A DNA stretch of 64,000 bases. It comes from Devosia riboflavina (GTDB lineage Bacteria; Pseudomonadota; Alphaproteobacteria; Rhizobiales; Devosiaceae). A model generated the notes under the pieces. That model was not told where the DNA came from and did not search any database. It was given only the letters and a program-made list of their open reading frames with translations. The position numbers and the translations under genes were made by a program. Each line of letters begins with the position of its first letter. Within the stretch, counting starts at the first letter, position 1. This document shows positions 22,546 to 30,733 of this stretch, one piece after another. Location: assembly GCF_000743575.1 (NCBI RefSeq), contig NZ_JQGC01000005.1, positions 1-64,000 on the forward strand, read 5' to 3'.

Positions 22546-24042
22546 ATGGCACTCACCGTTGGGATCAAGCATCTGCGCGATGGCGTGGAGCCCCAGTCCG
22601 TCATCCTCGGCGACCGTAGCGTCATCGGCATCATCGGCACTGCCGGCGCCGCGGATGCTGAGGCCTTCCCACTCAACCGCGCCGTGGCGCTGCGCACCAA
22701 CGATGCTGCGCTACGCTTGCTTCTGGGCTCCAGCGGCACTGTACCGGATGCAGTTGCAGGCATTTCGGCTCAGCTCGAAGGCAGCGCCGAGGCGGCGCAG
22801 CTTGTCGTCGTCCTCGTCGATGAGGGCGCAACCCCGGCAGAGACGATTGCAAACATCGTCGGCAGCGAAGCCAGTAAGACCGGCATTTGGGCGTTTCTTG
22901 ATGCGACCGAGGATCTGGGACTGCAGATCGGCCTTATCGTGGCGCCGGGCTTTACCTCGCAGGCGGTGCGAGGTCTTGTGGATCCCGTGATCACCGCACC
23001 AGGCGACGGGGGCGCGAACGGCACTTTCCCGCTCATCTTCACTGGCGGCACCGGGTCCGGTGCTGCGGGCACTTTCACCGTCACCGGCGGCGCGCTTACG
23101 GCAATCGCCATCACCAACCCGGGCAGCTATACCGTCAAGCCGACGCTCACCTTGACCAACTCGGCCGGCCTGACCGGGGCGACTGCATCGGTGGATCTCG
23201 AGCAACTGGCCAACCCCATCATGGCCGCAATCCCGACCGTCTTGGACCGGCTCGAGGCGGGCTTCATCCCCGAAGGTCCGACCAGCAGCCGTCAGGCCTG
23301 GCTCGATTGGCTGGAAACCCTTCCGGCCAGCCGCTGGATCTTCCATCCGCTTCGTCAGGACGCCAAGACCACTGATGCCGAGGGTGACCTGGTCACCAAA
23401 CCCTTGTCGCCCTATGTCGCTGCCCTCTACGCGCGCCGTGACAGCGAGCGGAACGGGGTACCGTCTGGCTCGATCATGAACCAGAGCATCTATGGCCTCG
23501 TCGGTGTCACGCCTTCGATCCGCCTATCGCTCACCGACGAAACGTCGGAAGGGCAGATGGACCTTGCCGTTTCCGGCGGCATCGTCGCTCGTGGCGACGT
23601 CGGCGACGTGTCGGCCCCGGGTTCGACTGGGTTCACCTTCTGGGGCAGCGATACGCTGGCGGCCGAGACGGAATGGCTCTTCGCTCACGTAGTGCGCCTG
23701 CGCTCCTATATCGAAGCGGGCAATGTTGCTGCGCAGAAGAAGTATCTCGGCAAGCAGAACATCACGCTGCAGTCGGTGGAAGCGGTGCTCAATACCCTTC
23801 GCCTCTGGCTGACTAAGCTGCATTTCGACGGTCACATCCTGTCGCCATTCCTGGTCGGCTTTGACCCCGATCAGAACCTCCCTGAGGAGCTGCGGCTTGG
23901 CGAGATCGACATCAGCTTTGCGGCCGAAGAGCCGCCGGTACTGCGTCGCATCCTGATCCGTTCGCGGCGTCACCGCGCTGCGCTCGAAGCGCTCGCCCAG
24001 GCCATTTCGGTCCGCCTCGGCGCCATCCAGTCCACCTTCTAA
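22546..24042 (+). CDS. Contractile tail sheath protein
   Basis: A 498-residue sheath protein of the P2 FI family. The N-terminus has VILGDRSVIGIIGTAGAADA, the middle SSRQAWLDWLETLPASRWIF, and the C-terminal domain ends in the usual RRILIRSRRHRAALEALAQ region that links sheath subunits. Residues 145-225 are an extra Gly/Thr-rich beta domain (GDGGANGTFPLIFTGGTGSG and following) inserted where P2 FI (396 residues) has none, probably exposed on the tail surface. The ATG has a CAGGAG site eight bases upstream, which decides the start over long upstream readings. Confidence 0.9.
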   Translation: MALTVGIKHLRDGVEPQSVILGDRSVIGIIGTAGAADAEAFPLNRAVALRTNDAALRLLLGSSGTVPDAVAGISAQLEGSAEAAQLVVVLVDEGATPAETIANIVGSEASKTGIWAFLDATEDLGLQIGLIVAPGFTSQAVRGLVDPVITAPGDGGANGTFPLIFTGGTGSGAAGTFTVTGGALTAIAITNPGSYTVKPTLTLTNSAGLTGATASVDLEQLANPIMAAIPTVLDRLEAGFIPEGPTSSRQAWLDWLETLPASRWIFHPLRQDAKTTDAEGDLVTKPLSPYVAALYARRDSERNGVPSGSIMNQSIYGLVGVTPSIRLSLTDETSEGQMDLAVSGGIVARGDVGDVSAPGSTGFTFWGSDTLAAETEWLFAHVVRLRSYIEAGNVAAQKKYLGKQNITLQSVEAVLNTLRLWLTKLHFDGHILSPFLVGFDPDQNLPEELRLGEIDISFAAEEPPVLRRILIRSRRHRAALEALAQAISVRLGAIQSTF

Positions 24043-24057
24043 AAAGGAGCATGCGCC

Positions 24058-24594
24058 ATGGCGGCTGCATCCGTATATCATGCCGACGCAGCGACGCTGT
24101 TCGTGGGCGACGACGACCCGACCAATTCGCTGCATCTCGTCCTGAAGGGCGTAAAGATCCCGGCGCTGACCGAGAAAACCCGCGGCTATGCGCCTGGTGG
24201 CGGCCCAATCGCCATCGAACTGGGCATGCGCAAGATCGAGGCCCCCAAGCCGACCTTCAAGCTTGAAGGCCCCAACCCTTCGGTGATGAACAAGTTCATG
24301 TTGCCCCAGCGGCAAATGTTCACGATGCGCGCCAACATCCGCGACGTCGCCGCTCAGCGCGACATCGCCATGAAGGCCATCATCCAGGCCCGGATGATGG
24401 AAGTGGACATTGGCGAGTTCGGTACCGACGATGGTGTCGAAAGCGACTACCAGCTTTCCGAAGTCTTCTACTACCAGGTCTTCTTCGACGAGCAGGAGAA
24501 GTTCTACTTCAACTTCCTCGAAGGCTATGCCGGCGTCCGTATTGATGGTCTGCAGGTGTTCCGGACCGTCGCCTCCAACCTCGGGCTGGTGTGA
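24058..24594 (+). CDS. Major tail tube protein
   Basis: A 178-residue tube protein of the P2 FII family. The N-terminus carries NSLHLVLKGVKIPALTEKTR, where the Leu/Val-rich strand and KTR are typical, and the middle carries KPTFKLEGPNP. It polymerises inside the sheath to form the inner tube. Sheath and tube genes are adjacent with a 15-base gap and an AAAAGGAG site. Length agrees with P2 FII (172). Confidence 0.9.
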   Translation: MAAASVYHADAATLFVGDDDPTNSLHLVLKGVKIPALTEKTRGYAPGGGPIAIELGMRKIEAPKPTFKLEGPNPSVMNKFMLPQRQMFTMRANIRDVAAQRDIAMKAIIQARMMEVDIGEFGTDDGVESDYQLSEVFYYQVFFDEQEKFYFNFLEGYAGVRIDGLQVFRTVASNLGLV

Positions 24595-24596
24595 TT

Positions 24597-24989
24597 ATGG
24601 CAGAACCCGCTGAAGAACCTGTCGCCGCTCCGGCGCCGGCAGTTCGTTTCGCCTCCGACCGCCCGCGGTCTAAGCAGGTGCCGCTGGAATGGCCGCTTGA
24701 GTTCGGTGGCAGGCTCTATGACAGCATCACCATCCGCCGCTGCACCGGGACCGAGATCTCCGAGTATGTGATTGCGACCGCGGCGGGGCAGGACGTCATG
24801 CCGCCGGTCGTCGATTGCCCCAAGGAAGTCTACGACGCCTTGGACGACGACGACCTCTACGAAGTGGACAAGGTGGTGCGCGATTTTTTGCCCCGTCGCT
24901 TCCGGGAGGCGACCGAGCCTACCCCGGAAGTCTCCGGCAGTACGTCAACCAAATCCGCCACACCCTCGGCGGAGGTCGCGCCGAAATAA
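24597..24989 (+). CDS. Tail assembly chaperone, gpE-like
   Basis: A 130-residue protein between the tube and tape measure genes, the place of P2 gpE. Its body, SKQVPLEWPLEFGGRLYDSI and CTGTEISEYVIATAAG, fits the phage tail assembly chaperone (E or gp41-like) pattern: beta-rich, then an acidic helix (EVYDALDDDDLYEVDKVV). At residues 96-98 the sequence GAT TTT TTG contains the heptamer T TTT TTG, a strong -1 slippery site identical to that of P2 gene E. Frameshifting there gives the longer E-E' protein. The ATG at 24597 is preferred over a GTG at 24591. Confidence 0.8.
   Translation: MAEPAEEPVAAPAPAVRFASDRPRSKQVPLEWPLEFGGRLYDSITIRRCTGTEISEYVIATAAGQDVMPPVVDCPKEVYDALDDDDLYEVDKVVRDFLPRRFREATEPTPEVSGSTSTKSATPSAEVAPK
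24884..24913 (+). promoter_or_regulatory. Programmed -1 frameshift site with downstream hairpin
   Basis: The heptamer T TTT TTG (24884-24890) is in the right phase of the E frame. Four bases later a hairpin of eight pairs (24895-24913, GTCGCTTC with GGGAGGCGAC-type pairing, one G-T pair, three-base loop) could stall the ribosome. The -1 frame stays open from well upstream to 25087. Confidence 0.75.
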
Positions 24990-25087
24990 TGGCGCAGGAC
25001 TGGCACGACATCTGGCTCGATTACACCGATGCGGTGCATATCGAGCGGGAGAAGGCCAAGTTTCAAGCTCGACTTGCGAGAAGGTGA
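24989..25087 (+). CDS. Frameshift extension E' of the tail chaperone
   Basis: The -1 frame relative to gene E. Read by frameshifting at 24884-24890, it adds about 65 residues after residue 98 of E, giving a fusion of about 163 residues that ends in WLDYTDAVHIEREKAKFQARL. It also has its own ATG at 24989 in a TAATG overlap with the E stop, which could yield a free 32-residue form. In P2 and lambda the long and short forms bind the tape measure protein and tube protein during tail assembly. The C-terminal Trp-Asp-rich helices agree with that role. Confidence 0.65.
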   Translation: MAQDWHDIWLDYTDAVHIEREKAKFQARLARR

Positions 25088-25093
25088 GATCTG

Positions 25094-27280
25094 ATGGCCC
25101 GCACAATCGTTGGTATTCTGCAGCTCCTGCTGAAACAGGATGTGACGCAGAAGGCCCCGGCTGTGAACGCGGCCATCAGGTCCATCGAGCAGCAGGCACA
25201 GCGCCTCGGGAACGCCCAGTGGGGCGCCCAATTCCAACGGCAGTTGGACCGGCTCAAAGTATCGCCGGCCGAGCGAGCGGCGATTGCCGCCTCGTATGAT
25301 CGCCTGGCTCGTGACATCAATGGCAAGATCAACCGCGCCGATCTTGCCGCTTGGCGCCACGGCACTCTCGCCCATTTGGCGCAGGTCCGGGCGGGGATAA
25401 AGCAGACCGCTGACCAGGCCAAGCAGATGCACGCCGCCATCAACGGCGCGAAGGGGCTAGCCGGCAACGTGATGAAGCCGGCGCTGGTCGCGCTGGGGGC
25501 CTATACGGGCTGGTATGCTGCCGGCGTTGCTATGCGCGAGGGGTTCAACGCTGCTGGCGAGCGGACCCGCGAAGACTTTCGCCAGGACATGGCCGGTATT
25601 CCGGAGCTTGAGAAGACGAGGATCGCTGCGCAGGCCCAGGTGCTGACGGCAAAGTATCCTTCGGTCGGTATGACCGAGATTATGGAAATGGCGCGCACCG
25701 CGCGGAACACCATGGGCACGACCGAAGACGGTCTGGCCATCCTGGAAGATATGGTTCGCGGCCTTGTGACCCTCCAGTCGTCGCAGGGTGTCGACGCCGG
25801 TTCAGCATCGATGATGCGGCTCATTCGCGGTCTCGACAATCTCGGTCTCAACGCCGGTGGCGAAGTAGGCCTCGCGTCTATGCGGGAAGTCATGGCGGGC
25901 GCCATTCGCGCCGCCCAGATCGAAGGCGGGGAAATCGACGTCGGGCAATATTTCGAGTTTGCCCGTCGCGCCAAAGTTGCGGGACCGGCTCTTTCCGACG
26001 AGTTTTTGGCCACGACCGCTCCGGCCATTATGCAGGACATGACAGCCTCGGGTGCCGGCAATGCGCTGGCCATGCTGTTCAAGTCTTTCGTCCTTGGCGA
26101 TGCCAGCATCAACGGCAAGGTCTACAAGGCCCGGCAGCGGGATCTCGGCATTCGGGGCGAGGATGGCGAGATCGTTGACGGCAATATGCTGGGACAGAAC
26201 CCCTATCAGTGGACCAAAGCCTATCTGGTGCCGGCGCTACAGGCGGCAGGGGTGGATCTCAGCAATGAGACCGATGTCGCTGCTGCCGTGGGCAAGCTCT
26301 CCGGCAACACCAACGCTACCGGTCTTCTGACGCGCATGATCACCCAGAGCGATCAGATCGAACGCCTGATCGGTATGTATTCCCAGGCTATGGGGCCGGA
26401 AGCCGGCGACCAGGCGAGGGAACGGGATCCATTTGTCACGTTGAAGGGCTTGACGAGTTCGCTGGGCAATTTGTCCGCGGCGATGGGCGAGCACGTCATG
26501 CCCGTGATCATTCCCGCCCTCAACACGATGACGGACACCATCAATAGTATGGCGGCCGGCGTTCGTGGGGCAGGGGGACTCGAGGTGGGGCTTGGGAGCC
26601 TCGCCCTCCTGATTGGCACGATCGGCGCGTGGAAGGTTGGCACTGCAGCAATCGGAGGCCTGATTGCCCTCACAACGGCAGGCCCGTCCCTGCAAACTGC
26701 GGCCATTATGCTTCAGGGCGCTGCAACCTCGCTCGGCGGCCAAGGCCTGCCTGGCGCTGGCCAGCCCAAGGGCAAGGGTGGCGGTTTACTAGGCGGCCTC
26801 GCCACAACCATCACGTCGCTCGCCGTCGCCGGCGGTCCCGGTATCCTTTCCGAGATGACGTCTGGCAGCCCGTCTTCGATAGAAGAGTTTGACGCTCAAG
26901 TGGCCGAGCAGGGCCGCATAAAGCAGCAGATGTGGAGTGCAATCGACGACGCGACCAGTTGGATGGGCGGATGGTTCAACCCAACCCGCACGCCCGGGTC
27001 GAGCGGGATGGTGGGCGAGCAGGCCGCTGCCGACATGTCCACGCTGAAGGCCGAAGCCATGAGCGCAGAGGCCATCTTGAATAGCCTGACCAACCAAATG
27101 AACGGGGTGAACTCTCCGGTTTCGCCCCGGATCGACACCGCAGACCTTGAGCGTGCCCTTGGCGTCGCCCAAAGGCTGGCTGCCGCTTTGCAGTCCATTG
27201 GTGGCATCACAGCCCGCCAGGGGGCTGCTGCCCGGCAGTCGATTGACGGCCTCTACTCAGACTACGGGGTAACGCCATGA
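25094..27280 (+). CDS. Tail tape measure protein
   Basis: A 728-residue tape measure (P2 gpT type). It sets tail length and is ejected with the DNA. Features are the long alpha-helical N-terminal part (VNAAIRSIEQQAQRLGNAQW and following), a family segment near residues 200-330 (MARTARNTMGTTEDGLAILEDM), and hydrophobic stretches at about 130-150 and 500-530 (GLGSLALLIGTIGAW) that could insert in the host membrane. A Gly/Lys-rich linker follows (GAGQPKGKGGGLLGG). It directly follows the frameshifted chaperone gene, the conserved order in tailed phages. Confidence 0.92.
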   Translation: MARTIVGILQLLLKQDVTQKAPAVNAAIRSIEQQAQRLGNAQWGAQFQRQLDRLKVSPAERAAIAASYDRLARDINGKINRADLAAWRHGTLAHLAQVRAGIKQTADQAKQMHAAINGAKGLAGNVMKPALVALGAYTGWYAAGVAMREGFNAAGERTREDFRQDMAGIPELEKTRIAAQAQVLTAKYPSVGMTEIMEMARTARNTMGTTEDGLAILEDMVRGLVTLQSSQGVDAGSASMMRLIRGLDNLGLNAGGEVGLASMREVMAGAIRAAQIEGGEIDVGQYFEFARRAKVAGPALSDEFLATTAPAIMQDMTASGAGNALAMLFKSFVLGDASINGKVYKARQRDLGIRGEDGEIVDGNMLGQNPYQWTKAYLVPALQAAGVDLSNETDVAAAVGKLSGNTNATGLLTRMITQSDQIERLIGMYSQAMGPEAGDQARERDPFVTLKGLTSSLGNLSAAMGEHVMPVIIPALNTMTDTINSMAAGVRGAGGLEVGLGSLALLIGTIGAWKVGTAAIGGLIALTTAGPSLQTAAIMLQGAATSLGGQGLPGAGQPKGKGGGLLGGLATTITSLAVAGGPGILSEMTSGSPSSIEEFDAQVAEQGRIKQQMWSAIDDATSWMGGWFNPTRTPGSSGMVGEQAAADMSTLKAEAMSAEAILNSLTNQMNGVNSPVSPRIDTADLERALGVAQRLAAALQSIGGITARQGAAARQSIDGLYSDYGVTP

Positions 27281-27696
27281 GCCTGATGATGCTGGGCCCC
27301 GTGGCCTTCGACATGAAGCTCAACCCGCAAAAGCTCTCGCGCACCTCTGAAGCATCGTTTGCGGTCCACGACGTGGTCGGGGCCGCACCGGTGCGCGAAG
27401 ATATGGGGGAAGGGGACACAACCTATGAAATCACGGGTGTGATCCACCCTCACCATTTTGGGGGGCTGGACGGGCTTGCAGCGCTAGATGTCGCTCACAA
27501 AGCGCGCATCCCTGTTCCTTATATGCGAGGCACGCTATCGCCGGTTGGTTGGGTCGTCATCGAAAAGCTGACCGTCGATGAGGAGGAGATCGGCCAGTTT
27601 GGCGTTGGCATGGAAATCAACTTCACGGCGTCGCTCGCGGCGGTTGGAACGCCAGCGGTCGGTATGGCCGGCTCCATACTGAGTTTGCTCCGATGA
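27277..27696 (+). CDS. Tail protein U
   Basis: A 139-residue protein of the P2 gpU family, a tail-completion component that acts with gpX and gpD. The pattern MLGPVAFDMKLNPQKLSR at the N-terminus, VREDMGEGDTTYEITGVIHP in the middle and VIEKLTVDEEEI later fits the family. It overlaps the tape measure gene by four bases (ATGA) and the X gene by four. Confidence 0.85.
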   Translation: MSLMMLGPVAFDMKLNPQKLSRTSEASFAVHDVVGAAPVREDMGEGDTTYEITGVIHPHHFGGLDGLAALDVAHKARIPVPYMRGTLSPVGWVVIEKLTVDEEEIGQFGVGMEINFTASLAAVGTPAVGMAGSILSLLR

Positions 27697-27917
27697 CAAC
27701 CCAAACCATCACCGTCCGGTCTGAAGGGCTCACGCTATCGCGCGTGATCTGGCAGTTCTTGCGCCGGCAGCCGGAAGGCTATTTGGAGCGAGTTCTGGAG
27801 GCGAACCCCGGGATCGCTGACACCACCACGTTGCCGGTTGGAACCCTTATCTTGATGCCGCTCGACAGCATCCCTTCTGCGGCCGATGCGCGTACCGTCG
27901 TCAAACTCTGGGATTAG
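27693..27917 (+). CDS. Tail protein X (LysM-like)
   Basis: A 74-residue protein of the P2 gpX family. It has a LysM-like core with a TLSRVIWQFLRRQPEGYLERVLEANPGI-type pattern and ends in LPVGTLILMPLDSI, where the GTLI-LP type end is typical of LysM. It is thought to join the tail hub to the peptidoglycan-facing part of the baseplate. It lies between U and D with a two-base gap to D. Confidence 0.85.
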   Translation: MTTQTITVRSEGLTLSRVIWQFLRRQPEGYLERVLEANPGIADTTTLPVGTLILMPLDSIPSAADARTVVKLWD

Positions 27918-27919
27918 CT

Positions 27920-28951
27920 ATGCTTTTGGTCGGTCGCTTCAAGGTGTTCGTCGGCGGTGTCGACGTCACCAGCAGGTGGAACCCTACCTTGAAGAGCGCA
28001 TCGGTAACTCGGGGCGCCCGTGAAGCGTCCGACACAGCACAGTTGACCCTTGCCGACCCTGGCGGCCAGACCTTCTTGCCGGGTACCGGTGACGACCTAG
28101 TCGTTCACTTCGGTAACTCTGCCGATGGGCTGGGGCAGGTGTTTGAAGGGTTCGTCGACAGCGTTCGTTGGCGCATGGACAAGTCGAGCGGTCGCGAGAT
28201 TTCGATTGAGGGATCTTCGGTCGACCACAAGTCAAAGGTGAAGGCCGGTGCGCTCAGAAGCGCAGCCGACAAAACATTCTCCGACGTTGCCAAGGAGTGG
28301 GGCAGCAAAGTCGGCCTCGACATGGTCGTGGCGGGCGAGCTGGGGAGCGTCTTCCGGCCCTACTGGCTCATGCAACACGAAAGCTACATGGGCTGGGGGC
28401 AGCGGATGGCCCGCGATCTCGGCGCGTCGTTCAAGATCATTGGCCGCCGCGGCTTCTTCGCGCCGCTGAACGAGGGCATCTCGGCGTCCGGCAAGACGCT
28501 AACCCCCGTCTACGGCATCGTCGGCCAGAACGTCGAAGACATCGACGTCACTCCCATTATCGGTCGGCCCCAATACGGGACCGCAAAGGCCCGATATTAC
28601 GACATCAACTCTGCCGAATGGCGCGAGGTCGCAGAGGCCGTTCGGGAAGCAGGCATCGATGTCGATTTCCGCTCTTTGCTGGGCGCCGCCAATGAGGGCA
28701 ATGCCGGCCAGTCCGCAAAGTCTCGCGCCAAGGAATCGGAACGAGAGCGCGGCGATGGCAGCGCCACCATCCTTGGCGACCACACGGCCGAGCCCGAGGC
28801 CAAGTTCATCCTCACCGGAGCGCGGCCTGGCATTGACGGCGACTACGTCATCGACAGCCTGACGCACTCACTCGACAAGAAGAGCGGCTTCACGACGGCC
28901 CTCACCCTGAAGGCTCCTGCCGGCGGCGCCGGCAAAGACACCCGGGCCTAA
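27920..28951 (+). CDS. Tail hub protein, late control D family
   Basis: A 343-residue protein of the P2 gpD family (T4 gp27 / VgrG-like hub). The N-terminal beta domains carry FKVFVGGVDVTSRWNP and AREASDTAQLTLADPG; a middle segment has MQHESYMGWGQRMARDLGASF, where the WGQRMA and GASF elements are typical of the family; the C-terminus has GDYVIDSLTHSLDKKSGFTT. Despite its old name the protein is a structural hub at the base of the tail. It closes the tail operon and lies just before the lysis genes. Confidence 0.9.
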   Translation: MLLVGRFKVFVGGVDVTSRWNPTLKSASVTRGAREASDTAQLTLADPGGQTFLPGTGDDLVVHFGNSADGLGQVFEGFVDSVRWRMDKSSGREISIEGSSVDHKSKVKAGALRSAADKTFSDVAKEWGSKVGLDMVVAGELGSVFRPYWLMQHESYMGWGQRMARDLGASFKIIGRRGFFAPLNEGISASGKTLTPVYGIVGQNVEDIDVTPIIGRPQYGTAKARYYDINSAEWREVAEAVREAGIDVDFRSLLGAANEGNAGQSAKSRAKESERERGDGSATILGDHTAEPEAKFILTGARPGIDGDYVIDSLTHSLDKKSGFTTALTLKAPAGGAGKDTRA

Positions 28952-28974
28952 CCCCATCCAAATCGGAGAAATCT

Positions 28975-29184
28975 ATGAAACTCCTCCCCGACTGGCGGAA
29001 GGTGCTCGTACGCGCGTGGTCCATGTGGGCACTGGCAATCTCGATCCTGCTTAGTGCTCTCGAGGTCGCGCTTCCCTTTCTGCAAGACTTTCTGCCGCTG
29101 CGGCCGGGCGCCTTTGCGGTTCTCATCTTCTTGACCGTGATCGCGGCGGCGATCGCGCGCCTCCTCGTTCAGAAGGATATTTGA
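28975..29184 (+). CDS. Putative holin
   Basis: A 69-residue protein with two membrane helices (about residues 15-38 and 43-63) and charged ends (MKLLPDWRKVL, LVQKDI). Its place between the tail genes and the lysozyme gene, and its size, make it a holin or pinholin candidate. With a SAR-type lysozyme next door, a pinholin that only depolarises the membrane would be enough. It also resembles small Trp-containing proteins of alphaproteobacterial phages that lack a proven role. A GGAG site precedes the ATG. Confidence 0.6.
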   Translation: MKLLPDWRKVLVRAWSMWALAISILLSALEVALPFLQDFLPLRPGAFAVLIFLTVIAAAIARLLVQKDI

Positions 29185-29185
29185 C

Positions 29186-29704
29186 ATGAGCAAGCGCGCG
29201 AAAACGGCGCTAGCGTCCGCTATGGCCATTGGACTTTCGGTCGTGGCCTTCACCGCCACGAACCTGACGATGCCGTGGGAATCCAAGCGTAACGTCGCCT
29301 ATTGGGACGCGCTCGGTTCCGTATGGACCGTCTGCTATGGCGAAACGCAGGGCGTGAAGAAGGGCGATGCATATACCGATCAGCAGTGCCTCGACATGCT
29401 CCTGCGCCGCATGGAGCGTGACTACGAGCGGCCCCTGGCGGTCTGTATCCCGAACTATTCGTCGATCCCTTTCAGCGTGAAGGCCTCGTTTCTGGATCTG
29501 GCCTACAACGTCGGCGTCGGCGCCGTCTGCGGCTCGACGGCCGCTCGACGCGCCGCAGCAAAGAACTGGGTCGGGGCCTGCGAGGCAATGACCTGGTTCA
29601 ACCGTGCTGGTGGACGCGTCGTGCGCGGCCTGCAGCTTCGTCGAGAGGACGGCGACGCTCACCGCATCGGCGATCGGGAAATCTGCCTGGCGGGGCTCTC
29701 GTGA
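29186..29704 (+). CDS. Endolysin, GH24 lysozyme with SAR-type N-terminus
   Basis: A 172-residue muramidase that cuts peptidoglycan between MurNAc and GlcNAc. The catalytic Glu32 lies in WESKRNVAYW, Asp41 follows after eight residues, and Thr48 is in VWTVCYGET, the GH24 Glu-Asp-Thr set with one extra residue between Asp and Thr. Residues 9-27 form a helix rich in Ala, Gly, Ser and Thr (LASAMAIGLSVVAFTAT) with no cleavage site, typical of signal-arrest-release endolysins that reach the periplasm through Sec and are activated on release. It starts one base after the holin stop. Confidence 0.88.
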   Translation: MSKRAKTALASAMAIGLSVVAFTATNLTMPWESKRNVAYWDALGSVWTVCYGETQGVKKGDAYTDQQCLDMLLRRMERDYERPLAVCIPNYSSIPFSVKASFLDLAYNVGVGAVCGSTAARRAAAKNWVGACEAMTWFNRAGGRVVRGLQLRREDGDAHRIGDREICLAGLS

Positions 29705-30117
29705 TGCTCCAGGCACCCATGGCAGCCATCATAGGCTCCGCGGTCCTCGCTGCCCTTGTTGCGGCTCCTTCAGGGTGGTTCGCGCGAGGGGTTGTCTTCG
29801 ACCGCATTGAGCGCCCGCAGATCGAGCAAGCCGCAACTCAAAAGGCCAACGACGCGGCGACCATCCGGGTCATGGACGCGGCGAAACGCGCTCAAGACGC
29901 CGAGCGGGAGCGCCAGCAGCGCGTCGGCGCCGAAGCTGCCCGGATTTATCGGGAAGCACTCACCAACAGCCGGCGGGCAGCCGAGGAGGAGCGATCCCGC
30001 CTTGAACAGGAGAATGCCGACTATGCAGCCCAACTCGCCCTTGAAGGCCGCTCTTGCGTGTTTACTGGCCCTGATCTTGAGTGGCTGCACGGACTTGGCC
30101 CGCCGCGCTCAGATTGA
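29704..30117 (+). CDS. Inner-membrane spanin, Rz-like
   Basis: A 137-residue protein with one N-terminal membrane helix (about residues 5-24) and then a long Ala/Glu/Arg-rich coiled coil (QIEQAATQKANDAATIRVMD, REALTNSRRAAEEERSRLEQ). This is the layout of the i-spanin that, with the outer-membrane lipoprotein partner, fuses the two membranes in the last step of lysis. It starts in a TGATG overlap with the lysozyme stop. The o-spanin gene overlaps its 3' end in another frame. Confidence 0.75.
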   Translation: MLQAPMAAIIGSAVLAALVAAPSGWFARGVVFDRIERPQIEQAATQKANDAATIRVMDAAKRAQDAERERQQRVGAEAARIYREALTNSRRAAEEERSRLEQENADYAAQLALEGRSCVFTGPDLEWLHGLGPPRSD

Positions 30118-30340
30118 TGCCGGCAGCCGCATCGGCGCTGCCGCGGCCCAGGTGACGCTTGAACCTCAGCCCGGCGAATGCGCCGTCGATACCCAGCACG
30201 CTCCGCTCTTTGTCGGACAGGAAGCGATCGTCGCCCTGCGACTTGAGCGCGTCCAACTGGATGCAGCCAACGCCTCCAAAAGGCGCTGCTACCTCTTCAA
30301 CCAAAACCTGGCCAACGGCCTGCGGCAGGGAGCCCAATAG
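30023..30340 (+). CDS. Outer-membrane spanin lipoprotein, Rz1-like
   Basis: A 105-residue lipoprotein in the +1 frame relative to the Rz-like gene, overlapping its last 95 bases. The N-terminus (MQPNSPLKAALACLLALILS) is a type II signal peptide with the lipobox LSGC, lipidation at Cys22. The mature part is longer than lambda Rz1 (40 residues after processing). An AGGAG site lies ten bases before the ATG at 30023; an earlier ATG at 30014 is too close to it. The overlapping arrangement is the typical hallmark of two-component spanins. Confidence 0.75.
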   Translation: MQPNSPLKAALACLLALILSGCTDLARRAQIDAGSRIGAAAAQVTLEPQPGECAVDTQHAPLFVGQEAIVALRLERVQLDAANASKRRCYLFNQNLANGLRQGAQ

Positions 30341-30343
30341 GTC

Positions 30344-30733
30344 GTGGAAGAGAACGAGAAGCTGCTGCTCAAGATGCTCGAGCAGGTGCGCGACGACATC
30401 GCCACTGAACGTGAGACCGAGCGCGCAAGCCGTGCTCGGCTCCATGAACGCATGGACGAAGTCGTCGATCGCGTCGGACGTATTGAGGGCGACGTCCGGA
30501 TCCTCGGACAGGTCGATGGCCAAGTGCGCGCGGAGGTTCAGACGCTCACTGCAAAGGTCAATCAGAACCAGGAAGACGCGCAACCGACAATCGACGAGTG
30601 GAAGCGCATTCGCGCTTTCGGAATCGGACTGGGCGGCATCCTTGCCCTGGGAGGTCTGTCGATCGGTGCAATGGCGGTCTATGCGGGTGAGACGCTGGTC
30701 AGCGCCATCCGGCACTGGCTGCGCATACCATGA
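30344..30733 (+). CDS. Coiled-coil membrane protein, DUF1515-like
   Basis: A 129-residue GTG-initiated protein. Residues 1-75 are charged and helical (LLKMLEQVRDDIATERETE, RLHERMDEVVDRVGRIEGDV), with heptad-like spacing. Residues 91-113 are a membrane helix (AFGIGLGGILALGGLSIGAM). This is the layout of DUF1515 proteins, found next to lysis genes in alphaproteobacterial prophages and of unknown function; a role as an extra holin or antiholin is possible. It is the last gene of the late operon, convergent with the next gene and adjacent to it without a gap. Confidence 0.65.
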   Translation: MEENEKLLLKMLEQVRDDIATERETERASRARLHERMDEVVDRVGRIEGDVRILGQVDGQVRAEVQTLTAKVNQNQEDAQPTIDEWKRIRAFGIGLGGILALGGLSIGAMAVYAGETLVSAIRHWLRIP

